Below, in pieces: positions 7,471 to 16,382 of a stretch of 64,000 nt of DNA. Position 1 is the first letter of the stretch. The number at the start of each line of letters is the position of its first letter. Below the pieces are notes generated by a model. That model was not told the origin of the DNA and did no database searches. It worked only from the letters and a program-made list of their open reading frames with translations. The translations under genes and the position numbers were made by a program. Origin of the DNA: Amycolatopsis pittospori (lineage in GTDB: Bacteria > Actinomycetota > Actinomycetes > Mycobacteriales > Pseudonocardiaceae); NCBI RefSeq assembly GCF_013870525.1, contig NZ_JACBXD010000029.1, positions 23,160 to 87,159 of the forward strand. The letters are read 5' to 3'.

Positions 7471-8460
7471 GTGGCAGACAGCGCCAGGATCGCAGTATCC
7501 GGCAGTATCGCAACCGACCACCTCATGCACTTCCCGGGCAGGTTCGCCGAGCAGCTCATCGCCGAGCAGCTGCACCGCGTGTCCCTGAGCTTCCTGGCCG
7601 ACGACCTCGTCGTCCGGCGGGGCGGGATCGGCGCGAACATCGCCTTCGGACTCGGTGTCCTGGGCAAGCGCCCGATCCTGGTCGGTGCGGTGGGCTCCGA
7701 CTTCGCCGACTACCGCTCGTGGCTCGAGCGGCACGGTGTCGACACCGCCGGCGTGCTGGTGTCCGAGGTCGCGCACACCGCACGCTTCGTCTGCACCACC
7801 GATGAGGACCTCTGCCAGATCGCCACCTTCTACGCCGGCGCGATGGCCGAATCCCGCAACATCGAACTCGAGCCGGTCGCCGCGCACGCCGGTGAGCTGT
7901 CTCTCGTGCTGATCAGCCCGGACGACCCCGAGGGTATGGTCCGGCACGCCGAGGAGTGCCGCCAGCGCGGCTACCCCTTCGCCGTCGACCCCTCGCAGCA
8001 GCTCGCCCGGATGGACGGCGAGCAGGTGCGCTCCTTCGTCGAGGGCGCGAAGTACCTGTTCAGCAACGACTACGAATGGGAGCTGCTGCTCCAGAAGACC
8101 GGCTGGACCGAGGCCGACGTCCTCGACCGCGTCGGCATGCGGATCACGACGCTCGGGGAGAAGGGCGTCGAGATCATCGGCAAGGACGGCCTCGCGCTGC
8201 AGATCGGCGCCGTCCCGGAGCGCGGCAAGGTCGACCCGACCGGCGTCGGCGACGGCTTCCGCGCCGGGTTCATCGCCGGTATCGACGGCGGCCTCAGCCT
8301 GGAGCGTTCGGCCCAGCTGGGGTCGCTGATCGCCGTGCTGGTGCTCGAGACCGTCGGCACGCAGGAATGGTCCTTCCAGCGTGAAGACGTCTTGGGCCGC
8401 CTGAAGGAGGCCTTCGGGCCGGAGTCGGCCGAAGAGATCGCCGCGATCCTGCCGGCGTGA
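7471..8460 (+). CDS. PfkB-family carbohydrate kinase, adenosine kinase-like
   Basis: The 329-residue ribokinase-fold enzyme starts IAVSGSIATDHLMHFPGRF. It has the substrate-lid glycine pair RRGGIGANIAFGLGVLG and the catalytic anion-hole motif DPTGVGDGFRAGFIAG, with the Asp base in GDGF. The GTG start follows AAGGAGAACC. It matches the position of Rv2202c, the mycobacterial adenosine kinase next to asnB, so purine nucleoside salvage is the best guess; other sugars cannot be excluded from sequence. Confidence 0.85.
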   Translation: MADSARIAVSGSIATDHLMHFPGRFAEQLIAEQLHRVSLSFLADDLVVRRGGIGANIAFGLGVLGKRPILVGAVGSDFADYRSWLERHGVDTAGVLVSEVAHTARFVCTTDEDLCQIATFYAGAMAESRNIELEPVAAHAGELSLVLISPDDPEGMVRHAEECRQRGYPFAVDPSQQLARMDGEQVRSFVEGAKYLFSNDYEWELLLQKTGWTEADVLDRVGMRITTLGEKGVEIIGKDGLALQIGAVPERGKVDPTGVGDGFRAGFIAGIDGGLSLERSAQLGSLIAVLVLETVGTQEWSFQREDVLGRLKEAFGPESAEEIAAILPA

Positions 8461-8485
8461 GCTGAAAGGTCCACTGACGTCCCTT

Positions 8486-8544
8486 AAGTCCGTGAAGGCC
8501 TCCTTGAGGGACTCAGCGTCCCTCAAGGAGGCCTTCACGGACTT
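8486..8544. repeat. Family A hairpin repeat, copy 3
   Basis: Perfect 26-base arms (8486-8511, 8519-8544) around a 7-base loop, with core AAGTCCGTGAAGGCCTCCTT. This is the longest perfect copy. It lies 25 bases after the PfkB gene and 37 bases from the stop of the convergent hydrolase. Confidence 0.78.
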
Positions 8545-8581
8545 GCGCGAGCAGGGGTGAGGGGAGTGGGTCGGGCATCTG

Positions 8582-9235
8582 TCACGCGCGTCCGGTCAGG
8601 ATGCCGGCGACCTCCGCGGGGCGGGACATGTGCGGGCAGTGCCCGGCGTCGATCTCGATCGCGGTGACCCCCAGCCGGTCCCGGGCGGCCTGACGCATCC
8701 ACTCGGGCTTCAGCGTGCGGTCACGCGTGGGGCCGACCACCGTCGACGGGATCTCCGGCGCGGGCCCGGCGTGGTGCGCCGCGAGCACCGCGGGGCTGAA
8801 CAGCCGCAGGCTGTCCAGCGCCAGATGTTCGGTCTCGGGGTCGCAGTCGTGGAAAAGGAACTCCGACGCCTTCGCGGGATCCGCGGTCGGGTCCACGCCG
8901 ATCCATTCAGGGGCGAACAGGGAGACGGCCTCGTCGCGCAGGCTCCGGCCACCGGCGAAATCGGGGATGTAGGCGGCGACCCACACCATCGCCCGCGCGT
9001 CGAGCGCTTCGGCGATCGCGGGGAGCAGGACCCCGGTCCCGGAATGGGCCACCACGACCGGCCGTTCGCCGTCGTACTGGTCCCGTGCGTGCTGCGCGTA
9101 GCCCTCGACAGGCAGATCGGCCGGGGTCAGCAGGTCCACCGCGATCGCGCGATGCCCGGCGGCCCTGAGCAACTTGGCCACGCGGTCCCAGCCTGCCGGG
9201 CTCTGCGTCGTGCCGTGCACGAGGACGAAGTCCAT
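8582..9235 (-). CDS. Alpha/beta hydrolase
   Basis: The 217-residue protein has the fold's N-terminal strand FVLVHGTTQSPAGWDRVAKL and a nucleophile elbow VVAHSGTGVLLPAI, where Ser is the likely nucleophile although the usual first Gly of G-x-S-x-G is Ala. The C-terminal DAGHCPHMSRP gives the catalytic His. The short length and absence of a signal peptide fit the salicylate esterase/RsbQ-like cytosolic group. Substrate unknown. It ends next to a family A hairpin and lies downstream of asnB, with 54 bases between. Confidence 0.82.
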   Translation of the reverse strand: MDFVLVHGTTQSPAGWDRVAKLLRAAGHRAIAVDLLTPADLPVEGYAQHARDQYDGERPVVVAHSGTGVLLPAIAEALDARAMVWVAAYIPDFAGGRSLRDEAVSLFAPEWIGVDPTADPAKASEFLFHDCDPETEHLALDSLRLFSPAVLAAHHAGPAPEIPSTVVGPTRDRTLKPEWMRQAARDRLGVTAIEIDAGHCPHMSRPAEVAGILTGRA

Positions 9236-9289
9236 CGCTCCATGCTGGCCTCCACCGGGTGAACGGTGAAGGCCAGTGCGGAGTCGTGA

Positions 9290-11224
9290 CTAGAGTTTCA
9301 CCGGGTAGACGGGTTCCGGCACCTCGGGCTTGATGCGGTGCTCGACGAAGATGCCGTGCCAGAGCATGAACACCAGCAGCGCCCACAGCTGGCGACTCCG
9401 GTCGAGCTGACCGGCCTTGTGCTCCTCCAGCAGCGCCAGGATGGCCTTCTTGTCGAGCAGTTCGTCGGTCCGCGAGTCCGAGATGATGCCCTTGGCCCAG
9501 TCGTACATCTCGTTGCGCAGCCACAGCCGGATCGGCACCGGGAAGCCGAGCTTGCGCCGGTTCAGCACATGCGCCGGGATGATCTTCGCCAGCGCCTGGC
9601 GTAGCGCGTACTTCGTGGTGCCGTGCGCGAGCTTCTGGTCGAGCGGGATGCTCGCGGCGACCTTGAAGACCTCGGCGTCGAGGAACGGCACACGCAGTTC
9701 CAGCGAGTTCGCCATGGTCACCTTGTCGGCCTTGACCAGGATGTCACCGCGCAGCCAGGTGTAGAGGTCGACGTGCTGCATACGCGCGACCGGGTCCCAG
9801 CCCTCGGAGACCTTGTACCAAGGAGCGGTGACGTCCTTGAAGCCGACGCCCTCCTCGTACGTGCGCAGCACGTGGCGCAGCTGGTCGTCGCGGAAGTTGC
9901 GGGCGTTGCCGTAGTAGCGGTCCTCCAGCGGAAGCGCGCCGCGGCGCAGCAGGTCCTTGCCGCGGGTGCCCTCGGGGATCTTCGTGGAGACCTTGCCGAT
10001 GATCTTCCGCATGCCGCCGGGGATCTTCTCGAACGGCGCCAGGGAGATCGGCTCGTTGTAGATCGTGTAGCCGCCGAAGAGCTCGTCGGCGCCTTCGCCG
10101 GACAGCACGGCCTTGACGTGCTTACGCGCTTCGCGGGCGATGAACCACAGCGGTACGAGCGCCGGGTCGGCCACCGGGTCGTCCAGGTACCAGACGATGA
10201 GCGGCAGCGCCTCCATCATCTCGTCCGCCGACACCGTGCGGACCACGTGCTTCACGCCGATCGCGGCGGCCGATTCGGCGGCGACGTCGACCTCGGAGTA
10301 GCCCTCGCGCTCGAACCCGGTGGTGAACGCGATGAGGTTCGGGTTGTGCTCCTTCGCCAGCGTCGCGGTCGCGGTGGAGTCGATACCGCCGGAGAGGAAC
10401 GCGCCGACCGTGACGTCCGGGTCGGAGATCATGTGCTTGCCGACCGAGTCGCGCATGACGTCGGCGATGCGCTCGTACAGCGCGTCCGCCTCGGCCTGGC
10501 CGTTGACCGGCTTCGCGCTGAACTGTGGGTGGAAGTAGCGGGTGAACTCGACGTCCCCGCCGGGGACCACGCGGAACGACGTACCGGACTCGACGCGGCG
10601 GATCCCGGCGTGCAGCGACTCGGGCTCCGGCACGTACTGGAGCACCAGATAGTGCTGAAGGGCTTTGCGGTCCAGCTTCTCCTCGACGCCGAGCACGCCC
10701 GAGAGCTCCAGAAGGCTCTTCTTCTCGCTCGAGAAGGCGACCTTGCCGGGGCCGGCGGAGTAGAACAGCGGTTTGATGCCGAACGGGTCACGCGCGCCGA
10801 AGACGACCTTCTCCTGGGAGTCCCAGATCATGAAGGCGAACATGCCGCGCAGCTTCTTCACCGCGTCGTCGCCGAGGTAGTGGTACGCCGCGACGATCGC
10901 CTCGCCGTCACCTTCTGTGGCGAACTTCGCACCGTGCTCGGCGGCCAGCTCGTCGCGCAGCTCCCGGTAGTTGTAGATCTCGCCGTTGAAGTTCAGCGTG
11001 TAGCGCTCCGGCGCCTCCGGCGGACCCCAGATCAGGGGCTGGTGCGCGTGGTCGACATCGATGAAGGCGAGCCGGTTGAAGCCGTAGACCACCTCGGCGT
11101 CGGCCCAGGTGTCGTGCTCGTCGGGGCCGCGGTGCCGCTGGCAGCGCATGGCGGCGTCGACCGCGTCACGGGCGCCGGCCGCGTCGGCTTCGGTCGAACA
11201 GATCAGTCCAAGCAGGCCGCACAC
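9290..11224 (-). CDS. asnB: Asparagine synthase (glutamine-hydrolysing)
   Basis: Class II glutamine amidotransferase fused to an ATP-pyrophosphatase synthetase domain; it makes asparagine from aspartate, glutamine and ATP. I set the GTG at 11224 as start because the next codon then gives the essential N-terminal Cys (CGLLGLICST). RHRGPDEHDTW, FNGEIYNYRELRDEL and the synthetase loop FLSGGIDSTATATLAKE are clear, as are LSGEGADELFGGY and KADKVTMANSLELRVPFLD. Length is 644 residues. Position matches Rv2201 next to ctaC; mycobacterial relatives also amidate cell-envelope substrates, so asparagine synthesis is not certain. Confidence 0.92.
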   Translation of the reverse strand: MCGLLGLICSTEADAAGARDAVDAAMRCQRHRGPDEHDTWADAEVVYGFNRLAFIDVDHAHQPLIWGPPEAPERYTLNFNGEIYNYRELRDELAAEHGAKFATEGDGEAIVAAYHYLGDDAVKKLRGMFAFMIWDSQEKVVFGARDPFGIKPLFYSAGPGKVAFSSEKKSLLELSGVLGVEEKLDRKALQHYLVLQYVPEPESLHAGIRRVESGTSFRVVPGGDVEFTRYFHPQFSAKPVNGQAEADALYERIADVMRDSVGKHMISDPDVTVGAFLSGGIDSTATATLAKEHNPNLIAFTTGFEREGYSEVDVAAESAAAIGVKHVVRTVSADEMMEALPLIVWYLDDPVADPALVPLWFIAREARKHVKAVLSGEGADELFGGYTIYNEPISLAPFEKIPGGMRKIIGKVSTKIPEGTRGKDLLRRGALPLEDRYYGNARNFRDDQLRHVLRTYEEGVGFKDVTAPWYKVSEGWDPVARMQHVDLYTWLRGDILVKADKVTMANSLELRVPFLDAEVFKVAASIPLDQKLAHGTTKYALRQALAKIIPAHVLNRRKLGFPVPIRLWLRNEMYDWAKGIISDSRTDELLDKKAILALLEEHKAGQLDRSRQLWALLVFMLWHGIFVEHRIKPEVPEPVYPVKL

Positions 11225-11400
11225 GTCTAGTTCACACACCTCTTGTTGGCCGAGCGGGGGAGAAGGGCCCAGTATGCCCGTGCGGGCGTACACCCGACCG
11301 TGGTGGGGGACACGTGTGTTGGGGTTACCCCTTAGTCAGCGCGGTGCCACAACTCGGCTAGGCTCCGCCCTGTCACAAAGATCGGTCGAGGAGGCTCTGG

Positions 11401-12357
11401 GTGAAAGGGCAAGGCGCAGTGGGAAATCCAGAGCGCAAGCCAGCTAAGCGGGCTGGTCGCGTAGTCGCACTCGCCGCGCTGGTGATGCTGACCGCGACGG
11501 GCTGCTCCGGGGACGAGATCCTCCGATTCGGCTGGCCGGTCGGGGTGACCCCGCAGTCGCACGACATGCGCACGCTGTGGACGTGGACCGTCGTCGCCGC
11601 GCTGGTCGTCGGTGTCATCGTCTGGGCGCTGATCTTCTGGACCGCGATCTTCCACCGCAAGAAGAAGACCGCCGACGGCGCGGAGGAGGAACTGCCCCGG
11701 CAGTTCCAGTACAACATCCCGCTGGAGATCTTCACGGTCGTCGTCCCGACGATCATGGTCTGCGTGCTGTTCTTCTTCACCGCGACCACCGAGAACCGCG
11801 TGCTCGCCGAGACGGAGAACCCCGACGTCACGGTCGACATCGTCGCGTTCCAGTGGAACTGGGAGTTCAAGTACAAGAGCGACTCCAAGAACCACGACGA
11901 CCCCGAGATCACCACGGTCGGCAGCTCGACCGAGATCCCGCTGCTCGTCCTGCCGACGAAGAAGACGATCCAGTACAACCTGCGGTCGGCCGACGTCATC
12001 CACTCGTTCTGGGTGCCGGAGTTCCACTTCAAGCGGGACGTCATGCCGGACCCGGAGAAGAACAACCAGGACTTCACCTTCCAGAACTCGATCGACAAGG
12101 AAGGTTCGTTCGTCGGCCGCTGCGCCGAACTGTGCGGCACCTACCACTCGGGGATGAACTTCGAGGTCAGGGCGCTGTCGGCGGACAAGTACGCGCAGTA
12201 CATCCAGCTCCGCGGCACGGTGAACCCGAAGAGCGGCAAGCCGAACACCGCTTCCGAGGCGCTGACGGCCATGAACTGTGGCGAGCTCTGCTCGCCGTAC
12301 GCCGTCACCACCACCCCGTTCAACACCGACCGCACCGCGCGGGTCGCGACCAACTGA
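11401..12357 (+). CDS. ctaC: Cytochrome c oxidase subunit II
   Basis: The 318-residue membrane-anchored lipoprotein carries the CuA electron entry site of the aa3 oxidase. A basic N-terminus and hydrophobic stretch end in the lipobox LTATGC. Two further membrane segments follow (WTWTVVAALVVGVIVWALIF and IPLEIFTVVVPTIMVCVLFF), then the cupredoxin domain with HSFWVPEFHFKRDVMP and the CuA motif CAELCGTYHSGMNF. The GTG start follows GGAGG. ctaF lies 40 bases downstream. In actinobacteria the oxidase works in a supercomplex with the bcc complex encoded at 19080-22692. Confidence 0.96.
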   Translation: MKGQGAVGNPERKPAKRAGRVVALAALVMLTATGCSGDEILRFGWPVGVTPQSHDMRTLWTWTVVAALVVGVIVWALIFWTAIFHRKKKTADGAEEELPRQFQYNIPLEIFTVVVPTIMVCVLFFFTATTENRVLAETENPDVTVDIVAFQWNWEFKYKSDSKNHDDPEITTVGSSTEIPLLVLPTKKTIQYNLRSADVIHSFWVPEFHFKRDVMPDPEKNNQDFTFQNSIDKEGSFVGRCAELCGTYHSGMNFEVRALSADKYAQYIQLRGTVNPKSGKPNTASEALTAMNCGELCSPYAVTTTPFNTDRTARVATN

Positions 12358-12397
12358 CCCGGCTGTTCGAGCCCGAAACAGGAGTGAGGCAACGTCC

Positions 12398-12817
12398 ATG
12401 AAGGTCGAAGGACGGATTTTCTTCCTCGTCGCGGTCTTCTCCGTCGTCGTGGCGGGTATCTACGCGTACATGACCGGAACGATGACCCGGGACGGCGTCG
12501 AGCCGGTCGGTGTGGTGGCCCTGATCCTCACCGGTGGCCTGGCCTTCCTGGCCGGGAGCTACCTGCAGTTCGTGGCGCGGCGCATCGAGCCGCGTCCGGA
12601 GGACCGGGAAGACGCCGAGATCAGCGACGGCGCCGGTGAGCTGGGCTTCTTCAGCCCGGGCAGCTACTGGCCGATCGGTCTCGCGGCGGCCGCCGCGCTG
12701 ACCGGTGTCGCGCTCGCGTTCTTCCACATCTGGCTGCTGATCATCGCGCTGGGTTTCGTGATCGTGGCCATCGGCGGGCTGGTCTTCGAGTACCACACCG
12801 GTCCGAACCACGACTGA
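12398..12817 (+). CDS. ctaF: Cytochrome c oxidase subunit IV (actinobacterial type)
   Basis: The 139-residue membrane protein begins MKVEGRIFFLVAVFSVVVAG and has four hydrophobic helices, the last two IGLAAAAALTGVALAFFHIW and LLIIALGFVIVAIGGLVFEY, with a PEDREDAEISDGAGELGFFS loop. This matches the small aa3-oxidase subunit conserved after ctaC in mycobacteria and corynebacteria. The ATG at 12398 follows GGAGTGAGGC. It shares the ctaC transcript and is followed by a strong hairpin. Confidence 0.93.
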   Translation: MKVEGRIFFLVAVFSVVVAGIYAYMTGTMTRDGVEPVGVVALILTGGLAFLAGSYLQFVARRIEPRPEDREDAEISDGAGELGFFSPGSYWPIGLAAAAALTGVALAFFHIWLLIIALGFVIVAIGGLVFEYHTGPNHD

Positions 12818-12833
12818 CGCTTGTAGTCGTTGG

Positions 12834-12873
12834 AAGCGGCGCCTCGCTCCGGGAACGGAGTGAGGCGCCGCTT
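12834..12873 (+). terminator. Hairpin terminator after ctaF
   Basis: Seventeen-base arms (AAGCGGCGCCTCGCTCC and GGAGTGAGGCGCCGCTT) with one G-U pair enclose a six-base loop, 17 bases after the ctaF stop. The stem is followed by TCG rather than a U-run, typical for high-GC genomes. Confidence 0.75.
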
Positions 12874-12884
12874 TCGTATGTGCG

Positions 12885-12934
12885 GGGTCGTGAGTGGCGA
12901 TTCGGGTTAGAACCCGAATCGCCACTCACGACCC
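12885..12934. repeat. Family B hairpin repeat, copy 1
   Basis: Perfect 24-base arms start GGGTCGTGAGTGGCGATTCG and enclose a two-base loop, nearly a continuous palindrome. The stop codon of the EamA gene (12926-12928) lies inside the right arm. Other copies are at 26296, 27425 and, as remnants, 36802 and 58395. Confidence 0.75.
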
Positions 12935-13837
12935 ACTGGGCCGAACGGCCACTGGTGTTTCGCGCACCTCGGGCTTGGGCGCCTTCCCGCCCTTCTGGGG
13001 TGCCAGGGCGGCGGCGAGGACGGCCAGCATCCCCACACCTTCCAGCCAGGTCGGCCGGTGGTCGTAGGCGAGGGCGTCGACGACCACCGCGACCACGGGG
13101 TAGACGTAGGACAGCAGCGCCACCGTCGCTGTCGGCAGTTTGCCGATGCCGGCGTACATCAGGACGTACATCAGCGCGGTGTGCACCGTTCCCAGCAGTA
13201 CCAGCCACAGCAGCCCTGAGGTGTCCGTAGGCAGCGGCGTGACGAGCAGTGCGGGCGCGAGCACGATCGTGCCGGTCGCCAGCTGGACGGCCGCCAGGAC
13301 GTGCGGGCGAAGGTGCTTCAGTTGCTTCGCGACGAAGGAGGCGCCGGCGTAGAGCGCGGCCGCGCCGAGGGCGAGCGCGATCCCTTCCAGCCGTACGGGT
13401 TTCCCGTCGGCGCCGTGTGCGGACAGCGAGATGAGCGTCACGCCGCCGAACGCGATCAGCGCGCGGATCAACTGGCTCTTCGCCATCCTCTCGCCGAGGA
13501 ACGCAGCGGCGAGACCGACCAGCATCAGCGGTTGCGTGTGGTAGACGACGGTGCTGACGGAGATCGACGACAGCGCGTACGAAGCGAACAGCAGCACCCA
13601 GTTCCCGACCAGGAACAGTCCGCCGAAGACGGCGAGCCCGAGGTCGCGGCGGCTGAGCGTCCAGGGGCGGAGCCAGCCTCGGGCGGCGCTCCACACCAGG
13701 AGCAGCAGGCCGCCGACGAGGCTCCGCGCGAACGCCACGGCGGGCGCGTCGGCGCCGCTTTCGAGGACGACGGCACCGATCGTGCCGGAGAGGGCCATCG
13801 CGGCCGTCCACTGCAGCAGGGGGTTGTTCTTGGTCAT
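12926..13837 (-). CDS. EamA/DMT-family transporter
   Basis: The 303-residue protein has ten predicted membrane helices in two EamA repeats, the layout of drug/metabolite exporters. The first repeat includes WTAAMALSGTIGAVVLESGA and VAFARSLVGGLLLLVWSAA; the second includes ALALGAAALYAGASFVAKQL and TATVALLSYVYPVVAVVVDA, a typical EamA signature. The ATG at 13837 starts MTKNNPLLQ; an upstream non-ATG extension is unlikely. Its stop codon is supplied by a family B hairpin. It is divergent from a GlxA-type regulator 82 bases away, which may control it. Substrate unknown. Confidence 0.88.
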   Translation of the reverse strand: MTKNNPLLQWTAAMALSGTIGAVVLESGADAPAVAFARSLVGGLLLLVWSAARGWLRPWTLSRRDLGLAVFGGLFLVGNWVLLFASYALSSISVSTVVYHTQPLMLVGLAAAFLGERMAKSQLIRALIAFGGVTLISLSAHGADGKPVRLEGIALALGAAALYAGASFVAKQLKHLRPHVLAAVQLATGTIVLAPALLVTPLPTDTSGLLWLVLLGTVHTALMYVLMYAGIGKLPTATVALLSYVYPVVAVVVDALAYDHRPTWLEGVGMLAVLAAALAPQKGGKAPKPEVRETPVAVRPSGS

Positions 13838-13919
13838 GGCGACCACTTTCGCCCTCTCTTGCCCGCTCAACCAGTGTCAGAGATGACATCGACCGCAAAA
13901 CTTGTGACACACTCGCCGC

Positions 13920-14882
13920 ATGGATGTGAAGAAGGTCGCGGTGGTGCTCGCGGACCACGTCTCGCCGTTCGAACTCGGGGTCGCGTGCGAGGTCTTCGGC
14001 ACCGACCGGAGTGCGGACGGCATCGAGGGCTGGGACTTCGCGGTCTGTTCGCCCGGCGGGGACGACGTCCTGAGCTGGTCGGGCTTCGGTCTCAAGGGAC
14101 TGGAGAGCCTGGACTTCGCGGCGTCCGCCGACCTGCTGATCGTCCCGACCTGCGCACCGCGCAGCGCGAGCCCACCCGAGCCGGTGCTCGAAGTCCTTCG
14201 TGACGCGGCCGCCCGGGGTGCCTGGGTCGCGGGCTTCTGCGCTGGCGTCTTCTCGCTCGGCTACGCGGGGCTCCTCGACGGGCGCAACTGCACCGTGCAC
14301 TGGGTTTACGAACAGGAGTTCCGGTCGCGCTTCCCGACGGCGAAAGTCGACCCGAAGGCGTTGTACGTCGACGACGGCGGCGTGCTCACCAGTGCGGGGA
14401 CCGTCGCCGCCGTCGACCTGTGCCTGCATCTGGTGCGCGAACTGCGCGGAGTGACCGCGGCCACCGCGCTGGCGAGGCGGATGGTCGCGGCGCCGCACCG
14501 GGTCGGCGGGCAGGCGCAGTTCGTGCAGGCACCGGTCCCCGAGACCGCCGCGTCGGACGACACCGTGCTGTCCGAAGCGCTCGAATGGATCGAGCGGCGA
14601 CTGGATCAGCCGTTCACCGTCGCGGAATTGGCGCGCCGCAGCGGTTTGGGGGAGCGCACCTTCCTGCGCCGCTTCTCGGCGGCCACCGGTACGACCCCGC
14701 ACCGATGGCTCACCGAACGCCGTCTCGATCGCGCGCAGGCCCTGCTCGAAGAAGGACGTCTGTCCATCGAGGACATCGCGGTCGCTTGCGGCTACGCGTC
14801 CGCGGCGGCGCTGCGGCACCAGTTCGGCAAGCTTCGCGGGACCAGTCCGAGCGCCTACCGCAGGACGTTTTCCGTTGGCTAG
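13920..14882 (+). CDS. GlxA-family transcriptional regulator (DJ-1/PfpI plus AraC)
   Basis: The 320-residue protein joins an N-terminal class I glutamine-amidotransferase/DJ-1-like sensor domain (VVLADHVSPFELGVACEVFG; the elbow GFCAGVFSLGYAGLLDGR keeps its Cys) to a C-terminal AraC DNA-binding domain with two helix-turn-helix motifs (FTVAELARRSGLGERTFLRR and IEDIAVACGYASAAALRHQF). Such proteins are usually activators of neighbouring genes. It is divergent from the EamA exporter and overlaps the convergent cupin gene by four bases. Confidence 0.9.
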   Translation: MDVKKVAVVLADHVSPFELGVACEVFGTDRSADGIEGWDFAVCSPGGDDVLSWSGFGLKGLESLDFAASADLLIVPTCAPRSASPPEPVLEVLRDAAARGAWVAGFCAGVFSLGYAGLLDGRNCTVHWVYEQEFRSRFPTAKVDPKALYVDDGGVLTSAGTVAAVDLCLHLVRELRGVTAATALARRMVAAPHRVGGQAQFVQAPVPETAASDDTVLSEALEWIERRLDQPFTVAELARRSGLGERTFLRRFSAATGTTPHRWLTERRLDRAQALLEEGRLSIEDIAVACGYASAAALRHQFGKLRGTSPSAYRRTFSVG

Positions 14883-15274
14883 AAGGAGATTTCCTGTCCG
14901 ACCGTGACCGTGACGTGGTCGGGGACCTCGTCGTGCCTGTCGCCGACCGACAGTGTCCCGGTCGGTTCGAACAGCAACAGCGACGCACCGTCCACTGAGG
15001 ACGGTTTGTGATAAGTGCCGCGCGGTACGACGAACACCGAGCCGCGCGGCAGGGTGACGACGCGCTCGCCCGCCTCCTCGCGCAAGGCGATGTCCAACGT
15101 TCCGTCGAGGACCAGGAAGAACTCGTCGGTGTTCTCGTGGACGTGCCAGACGTGCTCGCCCGCGACCTTGGCGAGACGTACGTCGTAATCGTTGACGTGG
15201 GCGACGATCCGCGGGCTCCAGATCTCGTCGAACCCGGCCAGCGCGGTGCTCAGATCGATCGGCTGCTTGCTCAT
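14879..15274 (-). CDS. Cupin-domain protein
   Basis: The 131-residue single-cupin protein has the metal-binding motif HVWHVHENTDEFFLVLDG (two His and a Glu) and a second motif PRGTYHKPSS with the last His. The family includes mannose-6-phosphate-isomerase-like and small sensor or isomerase proteins; no reaction can be assigned. The gene sits between two GlxA/AraC regulators, overlapping the first by four bases and divergent from the second by 53, so the second is the likelier regulator. Confidence 0.85.
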   Translation of the reverse strand: MSKQPIDLSTALAGFDEIWSPRIVAHVNDYDVRLAKVAGEHVWHVHENTDEFFLVLDGTLDIALREEAGERVVTLPRGSVFVVPRGTYHKPSSVDGASLLLFEPTGTLSVGDRHDEVPDHVTVTVGQEISF

Positions 15275-15327
15275 GGATTCGATCCTGGCCGCTGGACCGT
15301 CCGGGGAGTGAGTGCTAGGAATCGCAT

Positions 15328-16293
15328 ATGTCGCATGATTTCTCGCACGAGGTCGCCGTCCTGGTCGACGAGGGGTCCAACCCGTTCGAAATGGGCGTCG
15401 CGACCGAGTTGTTCGGCCTGCGGCGGCCGGAGCTGGACCGGCCCTGGTACGGCCTCACGCTGTGCGCCGCCGCGCCGTCCGTGCGCATGCACCTGGGGAT
15501 GTTCACCCTCACCGGGGTTTCCGGGCTCGAAGCCGTCGAGAACGCCGACACGGTGATCGTGCCCAACCGGCCCGACCCGGAGGTTCCGGCGGCCGAGCCG
15601 GTGCTGGCCGCCATTCGCGCCGCGGCCGCGCGGGGAGCCCGCCTGGTGAGCTTCTGCACAGGCGCTTTCACGCTGGCTCAGGCCGGTGTTCTCGACGGGC
15701 GCCGCGCGACGACGCACTGGAAATGGGCCGAGCGGTTCCGGAGCCTGTTCCCCGAGGTGCTGATGGAGCCGGACGTCCTGTTCGTCGACGACGGCGACGT
15801 CCTGACCGCGGCGGGCAGCGCGGCCGCGCTCGACCTGGGCCTGCACCTGATCGCCCGCGACCACGGCGCCGAGATCGCCAACGCGGTGAGCCGCCGCCTG
15901 GTGTTCGCCGGGCACCGCGACGGCGGACAGCGGCAATTCGTCGAACGCCCCGTTCCGTCGGTGCCGGACACCTCTCTCGCGCCGGTGCTCGAATGGGCGC
16001 GTGAACGACTGGACCGGCCGCTCACCGTGGCCGACCTCGCCACCCGGGCGGCGGCCAGCCAGGCGACGCTCCACCGTCGATTCCGCGCCGAACTGGGGAC
16101 GACGCCGCTGGCGTGGCTCACCACCGAGCGGATCGCGCTGGCGTGCCGGCTGATCGAGCGCGGGGAGCAGCGCCTGGACCGGGTGGCGCGGGCGTCGGGT
16201 TTCGGTACCGCGGCGAACCTGCGTACCCAGCTTCGGCGGGCTACGGGCCTGACGCCTACGGCTTACCGGGCCCGCTTCAGCACCGCTTCGTAG
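15328..16293 (+). CDS. GlxA-family transcriptional regulator, second copy
   Basis: The 321-residue DJ-1/PfpI-AraC fusion is organised like the protein at 13920 but clearly diverged. Its sensor domain has VAVLVDEGSNPFEMGVATEL and the elbow SFCTGAFTLAQAGVLDGR. Its DNA-binding domain has LTVADLATRAAASQATLHRR and LDRVARASGFGTAANLRTQL. The ATG at 15328 is 53 bases from the divergent cupin gene, suggesting it regulates that gene. The 3' end is followed by a 55-bp hairpin. Confidence 0.9.
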   Translation: MSHDFSHEVAVLVDEGSNPFEMGVATELFGLRRPELDRPWYGLTLCAAAPSVRMHLGMFTLTGVSGLEAVENADTVIVPNRPDPEVPAAEPVLAAIRAAAARGARLVSFCTGAFTLAQAGVLDGRRATTHWKWAERFRSLFPEVLMEPDVLFVDDGDVLTAAGSAAALDLGLHLIARDHGAEIANAVSRRLVFAGHRDGGQRQFVERPVPSVPDTSLAPVLEWARERLDRPLTVADLATRAAASQATLHRRFRAELGTTPLAWLTTERIALACRLIERGEQRLDRVARASGFGTAANLRTQLRRATGLTPTAYRARFSTAS

Positions 16294-16304
16294 CCGCCGC
16301 CGGA

Positions 16305-16359
16305 TGCTATGAACGGCCCGTTACTTGCAAAATTTGCCAGTAACGGGCCGTTCATAGCA
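16305..16359. repeat. Long perfect hairpin between GlxA-type gene and trpD
   Basis: Perfect 21-base arms (start TGCTATGAACGGCCCGTTAC) flank a loop that itself contains the palindrome GCAAAATTTGC, so nearly the whole 55 bases can pair. It lies 11 bases after the regulator stop and 23 bases from the trpD stop. It belongs to neither family A nor B. Confidence 0.7.
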
Positions 16360-16382
16360 CGTCGGAGAGCGCACGCGAGGGG

